A stretch of DNA of 64,000 nucleotides from Chlamydia sp. BM-2023. GTDB taxonomy: Bacteria > Chlamydiota > Chlamydiia > Chlamydiales > Chlamydiaceae. Below the pieces are notes generated by a model. That model worked only from the letters and a program-made list of their open reading frames with translations, was not told the origin of the DNA and did no database searches. The DNA is taken from positions 992,001-1,056,000 of the forward strand of contig NZ_CAXIED010000001.1 of NCBI RefSeq assembly GCF_964023145.1, written 5' to 3'. Shown here piece by piece: positions 55,256-64,000 of the stretch; position 1 is the stretch's first letter, and each line of letters starts with the position of its first letter. Position numbers and translations under genes: made by a program.

Positions 55256-57349
55256 ATGATCAATCAAATGGAAGACCGTAGGCAAACCTACCGTAGTTGT
55301 ACTACCAAAGAGGTAGATAGTCCATGGTTTAGATATCTTCTATATTTTGGTATTACGGGAATTTTCGGATTAACGTTATTTTCTTTTGTTTATCTTAAAG
55401 TTCTTCATATTCCTATATATAATGAAGGGGATATCGCTCAAACATCCCTAAATACTCCTATAGATTTTTCTATAAGTTGGAATGTACACGCATTTTATAG
55501 TCAGACAGAGGTCCCTGGAGTTTTTGGAAAAGTCTACAAAATTTCTGAAAATATTGTTTGCGAAGAACCTAAAGAAGACGAAACCCGTCGCTGGTTAAAA
55601 AAAACTCAGGATTTTCTTACTACAACAGGATTCATAGATAATTCGACGCAAACATGTTTGCAAGATTTGCATTTACGTCCCTCCGCTTTAAAAGATAGAG
55701 ATCGCTTGCTAAGTATTCATGTAAGTTCTGATCCTAAGGAGTTCATACACCAATGTGTTGCCCATATTGAAGATTTTCTACGATCTGAGAATTGCCCAGA
55801 ATCGTGTAGGGAAGAAATTTTAGGGGGACTCAAAGAGACAAATTTTGATATTGCAGTAGATAAAGAAAAATCTGGTTACATCAAAGGTGACTTATTAGGA
55901 ACGCGAAGAATAGAACATTTTTCAAAAGGAAGTTCTGTCATACAGCAGTATCAGAAAATTAGCCCGAGAGATGTTAAAGTTCTTCGTCATCTAAGAAATC
56001 AGTTAGTATCTTCAACAACTCTGTTTTCCTGCCGCTCGATTCCTCTTGTTTTGCTAATTGTTTGTGTTATTGTAATTTGGGGATACCGATCCCTAGTTAC
56101 TTTTTGCCCTGAATTACTCGTATCGCCAAAGCGTTTCATGCTTTACATCGCGATTTTCTCCCTATCTTTGATCGGTGTAAAAATTACAGAAATCCTTTGT
56201 GCCCTAGGACCGCAAAGTTGGGAAATGTACCTTTCCTACCCTCTAGTTCTTCCGTTTACAGCGATTCTTCTTGGCCATCTTGTTGGGATTCCTCTTGCAG
56301 GGGCGTCATGCACATTTTTAGCCGTTCTCTATACCTTAGAATCAGGAATGTGGAATAACAGCTGGTTTCTCGCTATAAACCTGCTGATATCTTGGAGGAT
56401 CTTATTTACTTTAAATCGTGTGACACGACTAACCTCTATATTTTGGTGTTGCATGAAGCTGTTATGGGTCTCTACAACAGTTTTAACAGGATTTCGCATA
56501 TTTTTTGGTATGGCATCCTTAATGGATTTTCGGGCAGATTTTATAAGCAGCTTCGTCTACAGCTTAATAACAGCTCTTGGTGTTGGCGCCTTGGTTCCCG
56601 TATTTGAATCCTCTTTTGGGGCATGTACACATAACCACTTATTGGCGTATTTAGATTCTGATTACCCTTTATTAAAGCGCCTATTTGAAGAAGCTCCGGG
56701 AACATATCAGCATTCTGTATTAGTGGGAATCCTTGCTGAATCTGCTGCAAATGCTATTCATGCCGATGGCCTTTTCTGCCGTGTTGTAGCCCAATATCAC
56801 GATATTGGTAAGCTGATTAATCCAGGATTTTTCCTTGAAAATCATCAGATGCTGGGAACATTAAAAAATGATCTCTCCCCAATTGAAAGTGCAAAAATGA
56901 TTATGCGCCATATTCCCGAAGGGGTGGAGCTCTCTAGAAAAGCAGGCCTTCCTGATTCCTTTATTCGTATTATCGAAGAACACCATGGCACTTCAGTAAT
57001 TTTTTCTCTTTATCACCGTCATTTACAAAATAACCCGAATACAGGTTCTTTAGATGAAGAGTTGTTCCGTTATCCAGGAAGGAAGCCCTCTTCAAAAGAG
57101 TCTACAATTATCATGATAGCGGACTCCTTTGAAGCTGCTGCTCGTTCTCTAGAAGGAACAAGCATGACTGCACTACGCAATCTTGTTGATAAAATTGTAT
57201 CCGGAAAAATGAATGACGGGCAGTTTTCAAACTCTCCAATTACCTTGGATGAGCTGACAACTATTTGCGAGGTTATGGTAAAAACTCTCTATAGCGCTCT
57301 CCATTCACGAGCGAAGTATCCAGAAATGTCCCTAAAGCCGTGTGTATAG
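55256..57349 (+). CDS. 7TM-HD family cyclic-dinucleotide phosphodiesterase (PgpH/YqfF type)
   Basis: This 697-residue membrane enzyme contains an N-terminal membrane anchor (about 26-48), an extracytoplasmic 7TMR-HDED domain (about 50-250), seven transmembrane helices (about 260-480) and a cytoplasmic HD domain whose metal-binding residues lie in YQHSVLVGILAESAANAIHADG and CRVVAQYHDIGKLINPGFF, with IEEHHGTSVI and IMIADSFEAAARSLEG further on. Members such as PgpH hydrolyse cyclic di-AMP. C. trachomatis is reported to make c-di-AMP, so control of that messenger is the likely role. The ATG at 55256 is used; GGTG-type ribosome-binding is not obvious. Confidence 0.9.
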   Translation: MINQMEDRRQTYRSCTTKEVDSPWFRYLLYFGITGIFGLTLFSFVYLKVLHIPIYNEGDIAQTSLNTPIDFSISWNVHAFYSQTEVPGVFGKVYKISENIVCEEPKEDETRRWLKKTQDFLTTTGFIDNSTQTCLQDLHLRPSALKDRDRLLSIHVSSDPKEFIHQCVAHIEDFLRSENCPESCREEILGGLKETNFDIAVDKEKSGYIKGDLLGTRRIEHFSKGSSVIQQYQKISPRDVKVLRHLRNQLVSSTTLFSCRSIPLVLLIVCVIVIWGYRSLVTFCPELLVSPKRFMLYIAIFSLSLIGVKITEILCALGPQSWEMYLSYPLVLPFTAILLGHLVGIPLAGASCTFLAVLYTLESGMWNNSWFLAINLLISWRILFTLNRVTRLTSIFWCCMKLLWVSTTVLTGFRIFFGMASLMDFRADFISSFVYSLITALGVGALVPVFESSFGACTHNHLLAYLDSDYPLLKRLFEEAPGTYQHSVLVGILAESAANAIHADGLFCRVVAQYHDIGKLINPGFFLENHQMLGTLKNDLSPIESAKMIMRHIPEGVELSRKAGLPDSFIRIIEEHHGTSVIFSLYHRHLQNNPNTGSLDEELFRYPGRKPSSKESTIIMIADSFEAAARSLEGTSMTALRNLVDKIVSGKMNDGQFSNSPITLDELTTICEVMVKTLYSALHSRAKYPEMSLKPCV

Positions 57350-57366
57350 AAAGATCCCTAAGATTT

Positions 57367-57819
57367 CTAGATCCTGGGATTTTGCTTGTGAGCTATTTGC
57401 GCTTTCACGCACTTCCCTATCGCTAAGATAGTTTTAATAATCCCAAAAATTAAAAGAATAGGGGTGAGAAGAACAAGAAGAGGAAGGAGTAGCCCTATGC
57501 CCCCAAGGAAGGAAATGATTATAGGCAGCTTCATCACCAAAGCCGTTTCTCGGCACCTAGGACAGTAAGAATTTGGTAAGAAATTATCTTTTAAATAGAT
57601 GGTTTTTTTCGCCTTTACATATCTTTTACAAAGTATCCCAGCATAAATTAACCCGACTATGGGGATTAAAATCATGGGGATATGCTGAAAATTCCCAAGT
57701 AAAGCGTCAGCGGTTATGGGACAACCCTCAACAACTTTAGGCAGGACAAGAACATCCACATTGCAGGTACTCCCATTAGGGTTTACATGTGTATGAGGCG
57801 GAATTAGAACTGTGGCCAT
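57367..57819 (-). CDS. Small Inc-like protein, first of a pair
   Basis: This 150-residue protein has a conserved N-terminal tag with paralogue 58153-58584 (IPPHTHVNPNGSTCNVD), two hydrophobic regions (about 47-64 and 95-134) and Cys-rich patches (YCPRC at about 86-90). The spacing resembles Inc-type membrane proteins, although the second region is long enough for two spans. No signal peptide. The YCPRC pair might bind metal. It is convergent with the 7TM-HD gene, leaving only 17 bp between the stops. No function is known. Membrane association is the only firm prediction. Confidence 0.65.
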   Translation of the reverse strand: MATVLIPPHTHVNPNGSTCNVDVLVLPKVVEGCPITADALLGNFQHIPMILIPIVGLIYAGILCKRYVKAKKTIYLKDNFLPNSYCPRCRETALVMKLPIIISFLGGIGLLLPLLVLLTPILLIFGIIKTILAIGKCVKAQIAHKQNPRI

Positions 57820-58152
57820 AACGCTCTACTTAAAAAATTATAGCTAGGAAAGTATATTGAGATGGTTGGATCTCAATAGGGAAGTAGTCGTGTTGTAAAA
57901 AATATTAAAAGACTATTTTATATTCCAAACATAATTAAATCTATGTTTTTGTTCATGTTTAAAATATATCGTTTACATTCTTAATAATTAATTTACCTTT
58001 TCAGTAATTAATTAATTTGAATTAAAAAAATTAACAATCATTAAGTTAATTCGGGGCCGCTAGGCACGCTTTTTAAGAGTAATTTCTACAGCTTCACGAG
58101 CAATAGGTAGAGAACACCCCTTGGAATGTTCATGAATCTGTAGTTATTTATC
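57820..58152. other. Intergenic region between the two small Inc-like paralogues
   Basis: AT-rich in 57890-58050, likely carrying the promoter of the 57367-57819 gene. On the minus strand a stop-free piece (58145-58060) reads QIHEHSKGCSLPIAREAVEI and ends LKKRA. It has no start and could be a remnant of a lost gene or chance. Confidence 0.4.
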
Positions 58153-58584
58153 CTATGGACGAGAACAACATTTGCTGTGTAAGAAAGAAAAGAATTTCAT
58201 AGCTAGTACGGCTATTCCAAGTATAAGTACGAGAGGAGCTAAGAGACCGAGCCCTCCAAGTATACCGAACGTGATCGTAGTGTTGTAACGGACAGATTTG
58301 TCCAAATGCGAGCATGTTTTGTTATGACAACCGTGATTGGGTTCGTAGGCAAGCTCCCCATATAATCTATCCCCAACAGTACGTTTATGATGAATAAGGT
58401 AGGCCGCAACAAAGAAGCCCAGGACGGGGGTACAAGTCAGAGCAAATTGCGCGAGCCTATAACATCGAGTAGGCTGTGCTATAGGTCCGGGAAGTGTTAA
58501 TGTTTGAGCCTCGTCGACTGCATACGTTCTATTATTTTTGTTTGTATGCATATGCGGAGGGATAGTTATTGTAACTGGTTTCAT
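58153..58584 (-). CDS. Small Inc-like protein, second of a pair
   Basis: This 143-residue paralogue of the preceding gene starts with the same tag (IPPHMHTNKNNRTYAVDE). It shows two hydrophobic regions (about 45-63 and 101-133) separated by a hydrophilic segment with a HGCHNKTC motif (about 84-91), then ends FLHSKCCSRP. The tail Cys pair and the His/Cys cluster may bind metal or be modified. No signal peptide. Its ATG lies far from any strong ribosome-binding site. A degraded partial copy of its 3' end lies upstream at 58749-58840. Confidence 0.65.
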   Translation of the reverse strand: MKPVTITIPPHMHTNKNNRTYAVDEAQTLTLPGPIAQPTRCYRLAQFALTCTPVLGFFVAAYLIHHKRTVGDRLYGELAYEPNHGCHNKTCSHLDKSVRYNTTITFGILGGLGLLAPLVLILGIAVLAMKFFSFLHSKCCSRP

Positions 58585-58748
58585 AATCTCTGCTTAGTTT
58601 AACTATTTGTAATAAAAAAATTTCTAAAAATTATGCATGAAATTAGAATAATATTACATATAGATTTTTGTTTTATTCCAAATAACTAATTTTCATTGAG
58701 ATGAATAAAGCTTTAATCTGTTTTTCAAATATAAATTTTAAAAATTAG

Positions 58749-58840
58749 GGAACGTCCGTGAAGCTGTAGCTGTTTATCCTTAAGTATTAGAGCAGCGTGT
58801 TTTGTATAAGAAAATAGACAAACTCATAACTAATTTAACT
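58749..58840 (-). pseudogene. Decayed partial copy of the small Inc-like gene 3' end
   Basis: By eye this interval aligns with the 3' end and 3' flank of the 58153-58584 gene. GGAACGTCCGTGAAGCTGTAG corresponds to GGAATGTTCATGAATCTGTAG (58123-58143), then TTTATCCT, AGAGCAGC against AGAACAAC, GTATAAGAAA against GTGTAAGAAA, and CATAACTA against CATAGCTA. Indels and substitutions prevent an open frame. It is a relic of a third tandem copy, now between the paralogue and hemC. Confidence 0.6.
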
Positions 58841-58875
58841 AAAAGCCCGAGAGTACATATGCGATTGAAAGAGGT

Positions 58876-59616
58876 TTATAATGCTGTGCTAAGGCTGAGA
58901 GCGGATTCTTGATCCATAGCAGGCAGGTTCAAAGGAGAAAGAAATTTTTCCCAAGATTCAATATTTTTTGAAGCAGTGATGCTCAAGCGCCCTTGAAGAG
59001 GATGATAGGGAGGAGGAAGTTCCCGGGTATAGGGAAGGCAAAGGTGGAGTCTAAGGATTGCCGCTTTTGCAATAATAATAGCGTCATATTTCCCCGACTC
59101 CAGTTGTTCGAGTCTTTCCTCGATAGTCCCCCGAATGTCGACAACTTTTCCCCTAGGGAAAAAGGCTTTTAAAATATCGCTACGGCGCGGTGAGGAGCTT
59201 CCTAATATAGGATTGTCTGGGAAGCGTTTCCACATATAGCGTTCGCCATAAACTAATACGTCAGCAGGGTCAGTACCCCTTGTAATGGCTATAACAGGTG
59301 TTTTCGAGGGTGAGGGAAGATCTTTAGCGGAATGAACCGCAAGATGGCAGCTACCGCGAATTACTAATTCATCAACAGCATCAGTAAAAAAATGAGCGTT
59401 TTCCACAAGACGTAAAGGCGTCTTTTTGTCTTTATCCCCTCGAGTATTTACCGTATGGATTTGAACCCAAAGTTTAGGATACCACGAGCGAAGGAGTTGG
59501 ATGCATTCATGAGCCTGAGCTTTCGCTAGGGTGGACCTTCGAGAAGCTATGCGTAGGGGACGTTTTCCCAAACAAAAATCTGACAGAAAAGGATCAGCGT
59601 AGCAATCGGATAGCAT
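58876..59616 (-). CDS. hemC: Hydroxymethylbilane synthase, lacking the third domain
   Basis: HemC joins four porphobilinogen units in haem synthesis. The 246-residue product contains domain 1-2 motifs: LRIASRRSTLAKAQA, TRGDKDKKTPL, FFTDAVDELVIRGSCHLAVHSAKDLPS with the catalytic Asp, and [57 protein letters not shown]. It ends about 60 residues short of the family (about 310), before the third domain that carries the cysteine anchoring the dipyrromethane cofactor, and no such cysteine is visible. Chlamydial HemC is known to be short. Activity may depend on another arrangement or be altered. The start lies inside the radA end (23-bp overlap). Confidence 0.9.
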   Translation of the reverse strand: MLSDCYADPFLSDFCLGKRPLRIASRRSTLAKAQAHECIQLLRSWYPKLWVQIHTVNTRGDKDKKTPLRLVENAHFFTDAVDELVIRGSCHLAVHSAKDLPSPSKTPVIAITRGTDPADVLVYGERYMWKRFPDNPILGSSSPRRSDILKAFFPRGKVVDIRGTIEERLEQLESGKYDAIIIAKAAILRLHLCLPYTRELPPPYHPLQGRLSITASKNIESWEKFLSPLNLPAMDQESALSLSTAL

Positions 59617-60961
59617 CTTTAATTGTTTTTACCCCTCGAATATCTAATTGATCTTTGACTTCAGAAGAAAGTCCTGTAATCTGTCCTTCAGGAATAACAG
59701 CTCCTTCAAAACCCATAAGCTTGCTTTCTTTAAGACGTCTTTCTAAGTGCGTAACATGGCGAATTTCTCCTCCTAACCCTATTTCTCCAGTAAAGGTATA
59801 GTTTTGAGGGGAGAGGCGATTGTAAAGCGAAGAAACTACAGCTAGACCTGCTCCTAAATCCGCAGCAGGTTCCGTAATTTTTAACCCGCCCGCTATAGAA
59901 AGAAAAACATCAGCAGTATGTAATTTTATTTGAGCGCGCTTTTCTAGAACAGCTAAGAGTAATAAAAATCTGTTAGGATCAAATCCTGATGTTTTTCTAA
60001 TAGGATTGGCAAACGGAGAAGATGAAGCTAAAGCCTGCATCTCAATAAGAAGAGTTTCTGATCCCTCAACAATAGGAATAATCACAGAACCCGTAGTCTC
60101 AGTAATTTTTTCTTGTAGGAATAGGCCTGAAGGATTCAAAACTTCTTTTAATCCGTCAGTATGCATAGATAGAATAAGAAGCTCATTGGTAGGGCCAAAA
60201 CGATTTTTTACCGAGCGTATCATACGGTAATTTGCATGCGAATTTCCCTCAAAATATAACACTGTGTCCACAAGGTGCTCTAATACCCGAGGGCCAGCAA
60301 TTTCCCCAGATTTTGTTACATGACCAATCACAAAAGTAGTAATTTGTGACTGTTTGGCAATATGCATAAGTTCTGAGGTGACCTCTCGTACCTGAGCTAC
60401 AGATCCCGGGGAGGAGTGTAAACTCGGGTTAAATATAATCTGAATCGAATCAATAATAAGAACATCAGGATTGAGAGTCGCTATTTGCTGCTTAATATCA
60501 TCAAAATTCGTCTCAGGGAAAAGATAAATATTCTCATGAGAAATGCCTAAGCGCTTAGCTCTTAAAGAAGTCTGTGTGACCGACTCCTCACCACACACAT
60601 AAAGAACCTTATGACCACGATGGGCAAATTTTGCTGATATTTGCAAAAGTAAAGTAGATTTCCCAATTCCAGGATCGCCACCTAATAGGGTGAGGCTACC
60701 ACGAACTGCGCCTCCTCCTAAAATGCGATCCCAACCAGGATCTCCTATACATAAACGTTCTTCCTCGCGAAGTTTTACAGTGCTCAACGATACGGCTGTT
60801 GCCTGAGAGCGTAGCTTTCTATTACATTGAGAAGAAGAAATAGCCTCTTCAATAAGCGTGTTCCATTGTAAACATCCCGGACACTGGCCTAACCACTTTG
60901 GAGTGTTAGTACCACATTCTCTACAGGTCCATTGAGTTTTTATCTTCGTTGTCATGGGCAT
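59594..60961 (-). CDS. radA: DNA repair protein RadA
   Basis: RadA (Sms) is a RecA-like branch-migration ATPase. The 455-residue product shows an N-terminal zinc finger ([18 protein letters not shown]), Walker [15 protein letters not shown], Walker [10 protein letters not shown], the RadA KNRFG motif ([11 protein letters not shown]) and a Lon-like C-terminal domain (about 330-455). Its start overlaps rnc by 41 bp and its end overlaps the hemC start by 23 bp, so the three genes form one tight operon in the order rnc, radA, hemC. Confidence 0.96.
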   Translation of the reverse strand: MPMTTKIKTQWTCRECGTNTPKWLGQCPGCLQWNTLIEEAISSSQCNRKLRSQATAVSLSTVKLREEERLCIGDPGWDRILGGGAVRGSLTLLGGDPGIGKSTLLLQISAKFAHRGHKVLYVCGEESVTQTSLRAKRLGISHENIYLFPETNFDDIKQQIATLNPDVLIIDSIQIIFNPSLHSSPGSVAQVREVTSELMHIAKQSQITTFVIGHVTKSGEIAGPRVLEHLVDTVLYFEGNSHANYRMIRSVKNRFGPTNELLILSMHTDGLKEVLNPSGLFLQEKITETTGSVIIPIVEGSETLLIEMQALASSSPFANPIRKTSGFDPNRFLLLLAVLEKRAQIKLHTADVFLSIAGGLKITEPAADLGAGLAVVSSLYNRLSPQNYTFTGEIGLGGEIRHVTHLERRLKESKLMGFEGAVIPEGQITGLSSEVKDQLDIRGVKTIKDAIRLLR

Positions 60962-61634
60962 CTAATGCTTCTTGTGCTGCTAGCTTCTCAGCTTCTTTTT
61001 TCGATAAGGCAAAACCCTCACCCCATATTTCATCATTTACTACTACACGAATATGATAACCAGGAGATCCTTGAGGTGATGTCCACGGCGTACATTGGTA
61101 TACAGGCAATGTGCGTAAGTGCTTTTGCGTAAGTTGTTGTAAACGATTTTTCGGATTCCCAAGCATAAGAGGAAGAATATCTTTCTTCGAAGGCAGTAAA
61201 GGAACAGTAATTTGTCTTGCAGGAGCTAGACCACCATCAAGATAAACAGCACCTAAAATAGACTCAAATAAATTCGCATAAGCTGAAGTTCTTCCACGCT
61301 CATTTTGAATTCTTTCTCCTCGTCCTATTAGTAAATATTCTCCCAGGCCTAATGCGTCGGTATATTGACAACAGGAAACCGCATTGATTAATGCTGCTCG
61401 TGCTGTAGATAACGTTCCCTCATCCATAGAAGGAAATAAAAGAAAAAGATGTTCAGTTACAATTAAACATAGTACGGCGTCTCCCAGGAATTCTAAACGC
61501 TCGCTGTCTTCGGTAATAGTTACGGTCTCGTTCCTATAAGAGGGGTGAGTCAATGCCGTAACTAGGAGTTTTGGTTGAGTAAACTTAAAATTTAATTTAG
61601 CTTCAACTTCTTTAATGTTGATCAGATTATTCAT
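60921..61634 (-). CDS. rnc: Ribonuclease III
   Basis: RNase III processes structured RNA such as rRNA precursors. The 237-residue product contains the endonuclease domain signature [20 protein letters not shown] (catalytic Glu and Asp) and an additional [11 protein letters not shown] catalytic block, then a C-terminal double-stranded RNA-binding domain (about 160-230, [33 protein letters not shown]). The ATG is followed by [17 protein letters not shown], a usual N-terminus. It is the first gene of the rnc-radA-hemC operon and divergent from the CT296-type gene. Confidence 0.97.
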   Translation of the reverse strand: MNNLINIKEVEAKLNFKFTQPKLLVTALTHPSYRNETVTITEDSERLEFLGDAVLCLIVTEHLFLLFPSMDEGTLSTARAALINAVSCCQYTDALGLGEYLLIGRGERIQNERGRTSAYANLFESILGAVYLDGGLAPARQITVPLLPSKKDILPLMLGNPKNRLQQLTQKHLRTLPVYQCTPWTSPQGSPGYHIRVVVNDEIWGEGFALSKKEAEKLAAQEALDAHDNEDKNSMDL

Positions 61635-61753
61635 GAAATTATGAAATGTTGCCCTATTAAAATATAACGCATTAGTTGTCGGAGTTTTTTTATAGGCGGA
61701 AAAGGGCTTAAAGTCTATAGTACTTTTGGTTATATTTTCTTAAATGGATAAGT

Positions 61754-62218
61754 ATGAGGTTCGTTCTACATTTAGAACACCTGCGCCATTTCCAAAATCA
61801 AGGTAGTATATTATTTGAAGGATTGATTTCTTTCGAAGACTGTATCTCTTTAGAGTTTAAATTGAGAAGCTTCGTCGAATCTGTATCCAAAGATATACAA
61901 AGTGCGCGCTGGAGAGAAAATATCTTTCGTTCTGTTCCCGAGGTATCCGCTTTAGTTAAAGGGCGTCGTCTTGCCTCTTTTGCTGCTGATCTTGTGCACC
62001 GCCCCAGATTAGCTCTCGTAGGGGATTTTTGGGTGTTTCCGGGAGATGAAATTCCTGAAAGAGAAGAAGATTGTCAGTTGCTTTTGTGCTTGTCAGGAGA
62101 TAAGTGCGGACAGGGAATCTTTTTTGTAGGGCCTTATCCCACAGATCTTTATTTGCCACAATCGGGAGAGACAGCTTTGCTTCTCGTTTTTTCCTCAGTA
62201 GGCATTCCAATTTCTTAA
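61754..62218 (+). CDS. Conserved chlamydial protein of the CT296 type
   Basis: This 154-residue protein has no signal peptide. I identify it with CT296 by position between rnc and the phosphohexomutase gene and by sequence (GLISFEDCISLEFKLRSF, WRENIFRSVPEV, HRPRLALVGDFWVFPGDEIPE). C. trachomatis CT296 has been reported, from memory, to share the double-stranded beta-helix fold of Fe(II)/2-oxoglutarate oxygenases; an earlier report proposed an iron-dependent regulator. I see no clear HxD...H iron triad here, so catalysis is uncertain. It is followed by a hairpin. Confidence 0.7.
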   Translation: MRFVLHLEHLRHFQNQGSILFEGLISFEDCISLEFKLRSFVESVSKDIQSARWRENIFRSVPEVSALVKGRRLASFAADLVHRPRLALVGDFWVFPGDEIPEREEDCQLLLCLSGDKCGQGIFFVGPYPTDLYLPQSGETALLLVFSSVGIPIS

Positions 62219-62236
62219 ACAGACAGTTTTCTCTTT

Positions 62237-62262
62237 AGGTAAACAAACGAAATTGTTTGCCT
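62237..62262 (+). terminator. Hairpin after the CT296-type gene
   Basis: AGGTAAACAA (62237-62246) pairs with TTGTTTGCCT (62253-62262) with one G-T wobble and a 6-base loop. GGGGATGTTTTT follows shortly after. Confidence 0.6.
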
Positions 62263-62320
62263 GGGGATGTTTTTATGTTATGACGGTTTAAATATCGGGA
62301 CTTACTTTTTAGGAATTTTT

Positions 62321-64000
62321 ATGAAAGACCTTCAAAAGAAAATAGAAGCTTTCTACGACCCTGTAACTGCAAAAAATCTCCTAGTTTGGTTATCCGAAGA
62401 CTTTAGTAAAAGTGATGAGGAAACAATCAGAGATCTTTTGGAGAATAATCCTAAACTTCTCGGAGATCTTTTTGGCAAGACCCTGACATTCGGTACCGGG
62501 GGATTACGTAGCCCCATGGGATTAGGTACAAATAGAATGAATGCCTTTACTGTAAGAAGGGCAACTCAAGGACTAGCTCAAGTATTAAAAAAACATAACC
62601 CTCATCCTGGTGATAAAATTCAAGTAGTGATCGGACATGACACCCGGCACAACTCCTTAGCTTTTGCTCAAGAAACAGCTAAAGTCTTGGCGGGGAATCA
62701 AATTCATGCTCTGCTATTTAAAGATCCCGAGCCCCTCGCGTTAGTTTCTTTTACTTTAAGAGTCGAGAATGCTCTGGCGGGAGTTATGATCACTGCCTCT
62801 CATAATCCTCCAGAATATAACGGCTATAAAGTCTATATGGCTTCTGGAGGGCAGGTACTCCCGCCTCTGGACCAGGAAATTATCGAAGAATCAGCTAATG
62901 TTGAAGAGGTCTTAGCCGCAAAATCCCTGGAAAACCCTTATATTCATCTCATAGGAGAAGAATACGAAACTCTGTATAGGGAAACCTTGCATAAGCTCCA
63001 GCTATTCCCAGAGGATAATCGTATTTCAGGCCCAGCTATACACGTAAGCTACTCTCCATTGCACGGAACTGGAGTGACTGTAATTCCTCAAGTGTTAAAA
63101 GATTGGGGATTCCCTCATGTAGCTCTCGTAGAAAAACAAGCTATTCCCGATGGGAATTTTTCTACCGTACGTCTTCCTAACCCCGAAGATCACGACGCTC
63201 TAACCTTAGGGATAGAGCAAATGATAAAAAACCAAGACGATATTTTTATAGCAACAGACCCAGATGCAGATCGTTTAGGAGTCGTTTGCTTAGATGAAGG
63301 CTCTCCCTATATATTTAACGGGAATCAAACAGCTTGTATTCTTGCTGACCATATTCTACGTTCCTTGTCGACAAACGCTCCTATAAGAAAGGAAGATAAG
63401 ATAGTTAAAAGTTTAGTAACTACAGAAATGCTTTCCGCAATAGCCAATTTCTACGGTGGCGATATTGTAAACGTAGCTACAGGATTTAAATATATCGGAG
63501 AGAAAATAGAAGCCTGGAGAAATGGTCCAGAAAGGTTTATATTTGGAGCCGAAGAATCTTACGGCTATCTATATGGAACGCAAGTCGAAGATAAAGACGC
63601 CATTATTATATCTGCGTTAATCACAGAAGCCGCACTGCAGCAAAAGCTAAAGGGAAAGACTCTGAGAGACGCTATTTTAGATTTATACGAAATGCACGGG
63701 TACTTCATGAATAAAACCGTCTCCCTATCTTTTGGTAAGGAAGAAGAAGAACTCATGAAATCCCAAGTTGAGAAATTGGCAGGGCAGGATCCATCTTTAA
63801 TGTCTCTACCTGGATACACGCTTGAAAAATTTGAAAATTACCGTCAGGGACTAGGTATCAATATCGATACACGGACTACGTATAGTTTAACGCTGCCAAA
63901 GATGTCCATGCTCTGCTACTACTACAAAAACGGCGAGAAAATTATCATACGCCCCTCAGGAACAGAACCTAAAATCAAACTCTATTTCGAAACCGTAAAT
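62321..64000 (+). CDS. Phosphoglucomutase/phosphomannomutase family protein, 3' end cut by window edge
   Basis: The gene starts at ATG 62321 (MKDLQKKIEAFYDPVTAKNLL) after an AGGA ribosome-binding site 8 bases upstream and reaches the window edge at 560 codons without a stop. The family motifs are in order: TFGTGGLRSPMGLGTNRMN, catalytic serine ITASHNPPEYNGYK, metal loop DPDADRLG, sugar loop GAEESYGYL and phosphate loop RPSGTEPKIKLY. This is the PGM2/PgcA-type organisation, with a long N-terminus, interconverting hexose 1- and 6-phosphates. It would feed glycogen metabolism in chlamydiae. Only the last residues are missing. Confidence 0.93.
   Translation, partial: MKDLQKKIEAFYDPVTAKNLLVWLSEDFSKSDEETIRDLLENNPKLLGDLFGKTLTFGTGGLRSPMGLGTNRMNAFTVRRATQGLAQVLKKHNPHPGDKIQVVIGHDTRHNSLAFAQETAKVLAGNQIHALLFKDPEPLALVSFTLRVENALAGVMITASHNPPEYNGYKVYMASGGQVLPPLDQEIIEESANVEEVLAAKSLENPYIHLIGEEYETLYRETLHKLQLFPEDNRISGPAIHVSYSPLHGTGVTVIPQVLKDWGFPHVALVEKQAIPDGNFSTVRLPNPEDHDALTLGIEQMIKNQDDIFIATDPDADRLGVVCLDEGSPYIFNGNQTACILADHILRSLSTNAPIRKEDKIVKSLVTTEMLSAIANFYGGDIVNVATGFKYIGEKIEAWRNGPERFIFGAEESYGYLYGTQVEDKDAIIISALITEAALQQKLKGKTLRDAILDLYEMHGYFMNKTVSLSFGKEEEELMKSQVEKLAGQDPSLMSLPGYTLEKFENYRQGLGINIDTRTTYSLTLPKMSMLCYYYKNGEKIIIRPSGTEPKIKLYFETVN

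Noticed and set aside
1-64000. CRISPR array, insertion sequence, prophage or attachment site
   Set aside because: No regularly spaced direct repeats, transposase, integrase other than the housekeeping xerC, or phage structural genes were recognised. The tRNA-Ser is not flanked by a repeated 3' end.

Overview
The window is a stretch of chromosome from an obligate intracellular Chlamydia, most likely of the psittaci/abortus/caviae/felis group (formerly Chlamydophila). The evidence is a low-GC genome; inclusion-membrane-type proteins with paired hydrophobic hairpins; a fused pyruvate/branched-chain dehydrogenase E1 alpha-beta gene; a short HemC; a RodZ cut off after its membrane segment; and the familiar chlamydial neighbourhoods (lon-tsaB-rpsU-dnaJ, ptsH-ptsI beside ybaB-dnaX, hemC-radA-rnc). 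I cannot name the species from sequence alone. CTnnn numbers quoted below are orthologue names recalled from memory.

Layout. 1-3.95 kb (minus strand): a truncated IncV-like Inc gene, a second Inc-like gene, a predicted outer-membrane barrel protein and RNase HIII. A RodZ gene follows on the plus strand. 4.7-17.4 kb (minus strand): the accessory core of the window, eight tandem members (A-H, named here in coordinate order) of one cysteine-rich chlamydial protein family. Five of them carry a 14-15 base poly-C tract (poly-G in the coding sense) 60-90 bases after the start codon. By hand translation, members A and B are out of frame (OFF) and D, E and F in frame (ON). Member C codes the same glycine run with mixed codons and so looks locked ON. 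G and H are divergent and have no tract. Members A-F share an upstream block of about 170 bp, and most members are followed by a stem-loop. This is the best candidate for an interesting system: a phase-variable combinatorial array.

17.9-19.9 kb: two tandem secreted HAD-like (DUF2608-type) proteins that lack the HAD nucleophile, then tRNA-Ser(CGA). 20-24.4 kb: a YyaL-type thioredoxin-domain protein with half of its CxxC lost, a SurA-like chaperone and KsgA. 24.6-29 kb: dxs, a small gene, xseB and xseA on the minus strand. 29-31.2 kb: tpiA, secG, a 54-residue predicted secreted peptide and def. 31.3-42.6 kb (minus strand): an LptD-like protein, a HEAT-repeat protein, maf, an ABC-F ATPase, xerC, RNase Z, an Inc-like gene and lon.

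43.3-47.6 kb (plus strand): tsaB, rpsU, dnaJ and the E1 fusion. 47.6-50.3 kb (minus strand): an Inc-like protein with a macro-domain-like tail, then comEC. 50.3-53.1 kb: a chlamydial hypothetical gene overlapping ptsH, then ptsI. 53.1-54.8 kb: ybaB and dnaX. 55.3-57.3 kb: a 7TM-HD phosphodiesterase. 57.4-58.9 kb: two small Inc-like paralogues and a decayed partial copy. 58.9-61.6 kb: overlapping rnc-radA-hemC. 61.8-64 kb: a CT296-type protein and a phosphohexomutase cut by the window end.

Most of the window is housekeeping. Novelty is concentrated in the phase-variable family, the Inc-type proteins, the HAD-like pair, small genes and remnants. No insertion sequences, prophage genes or CRISPR arrays were seen.
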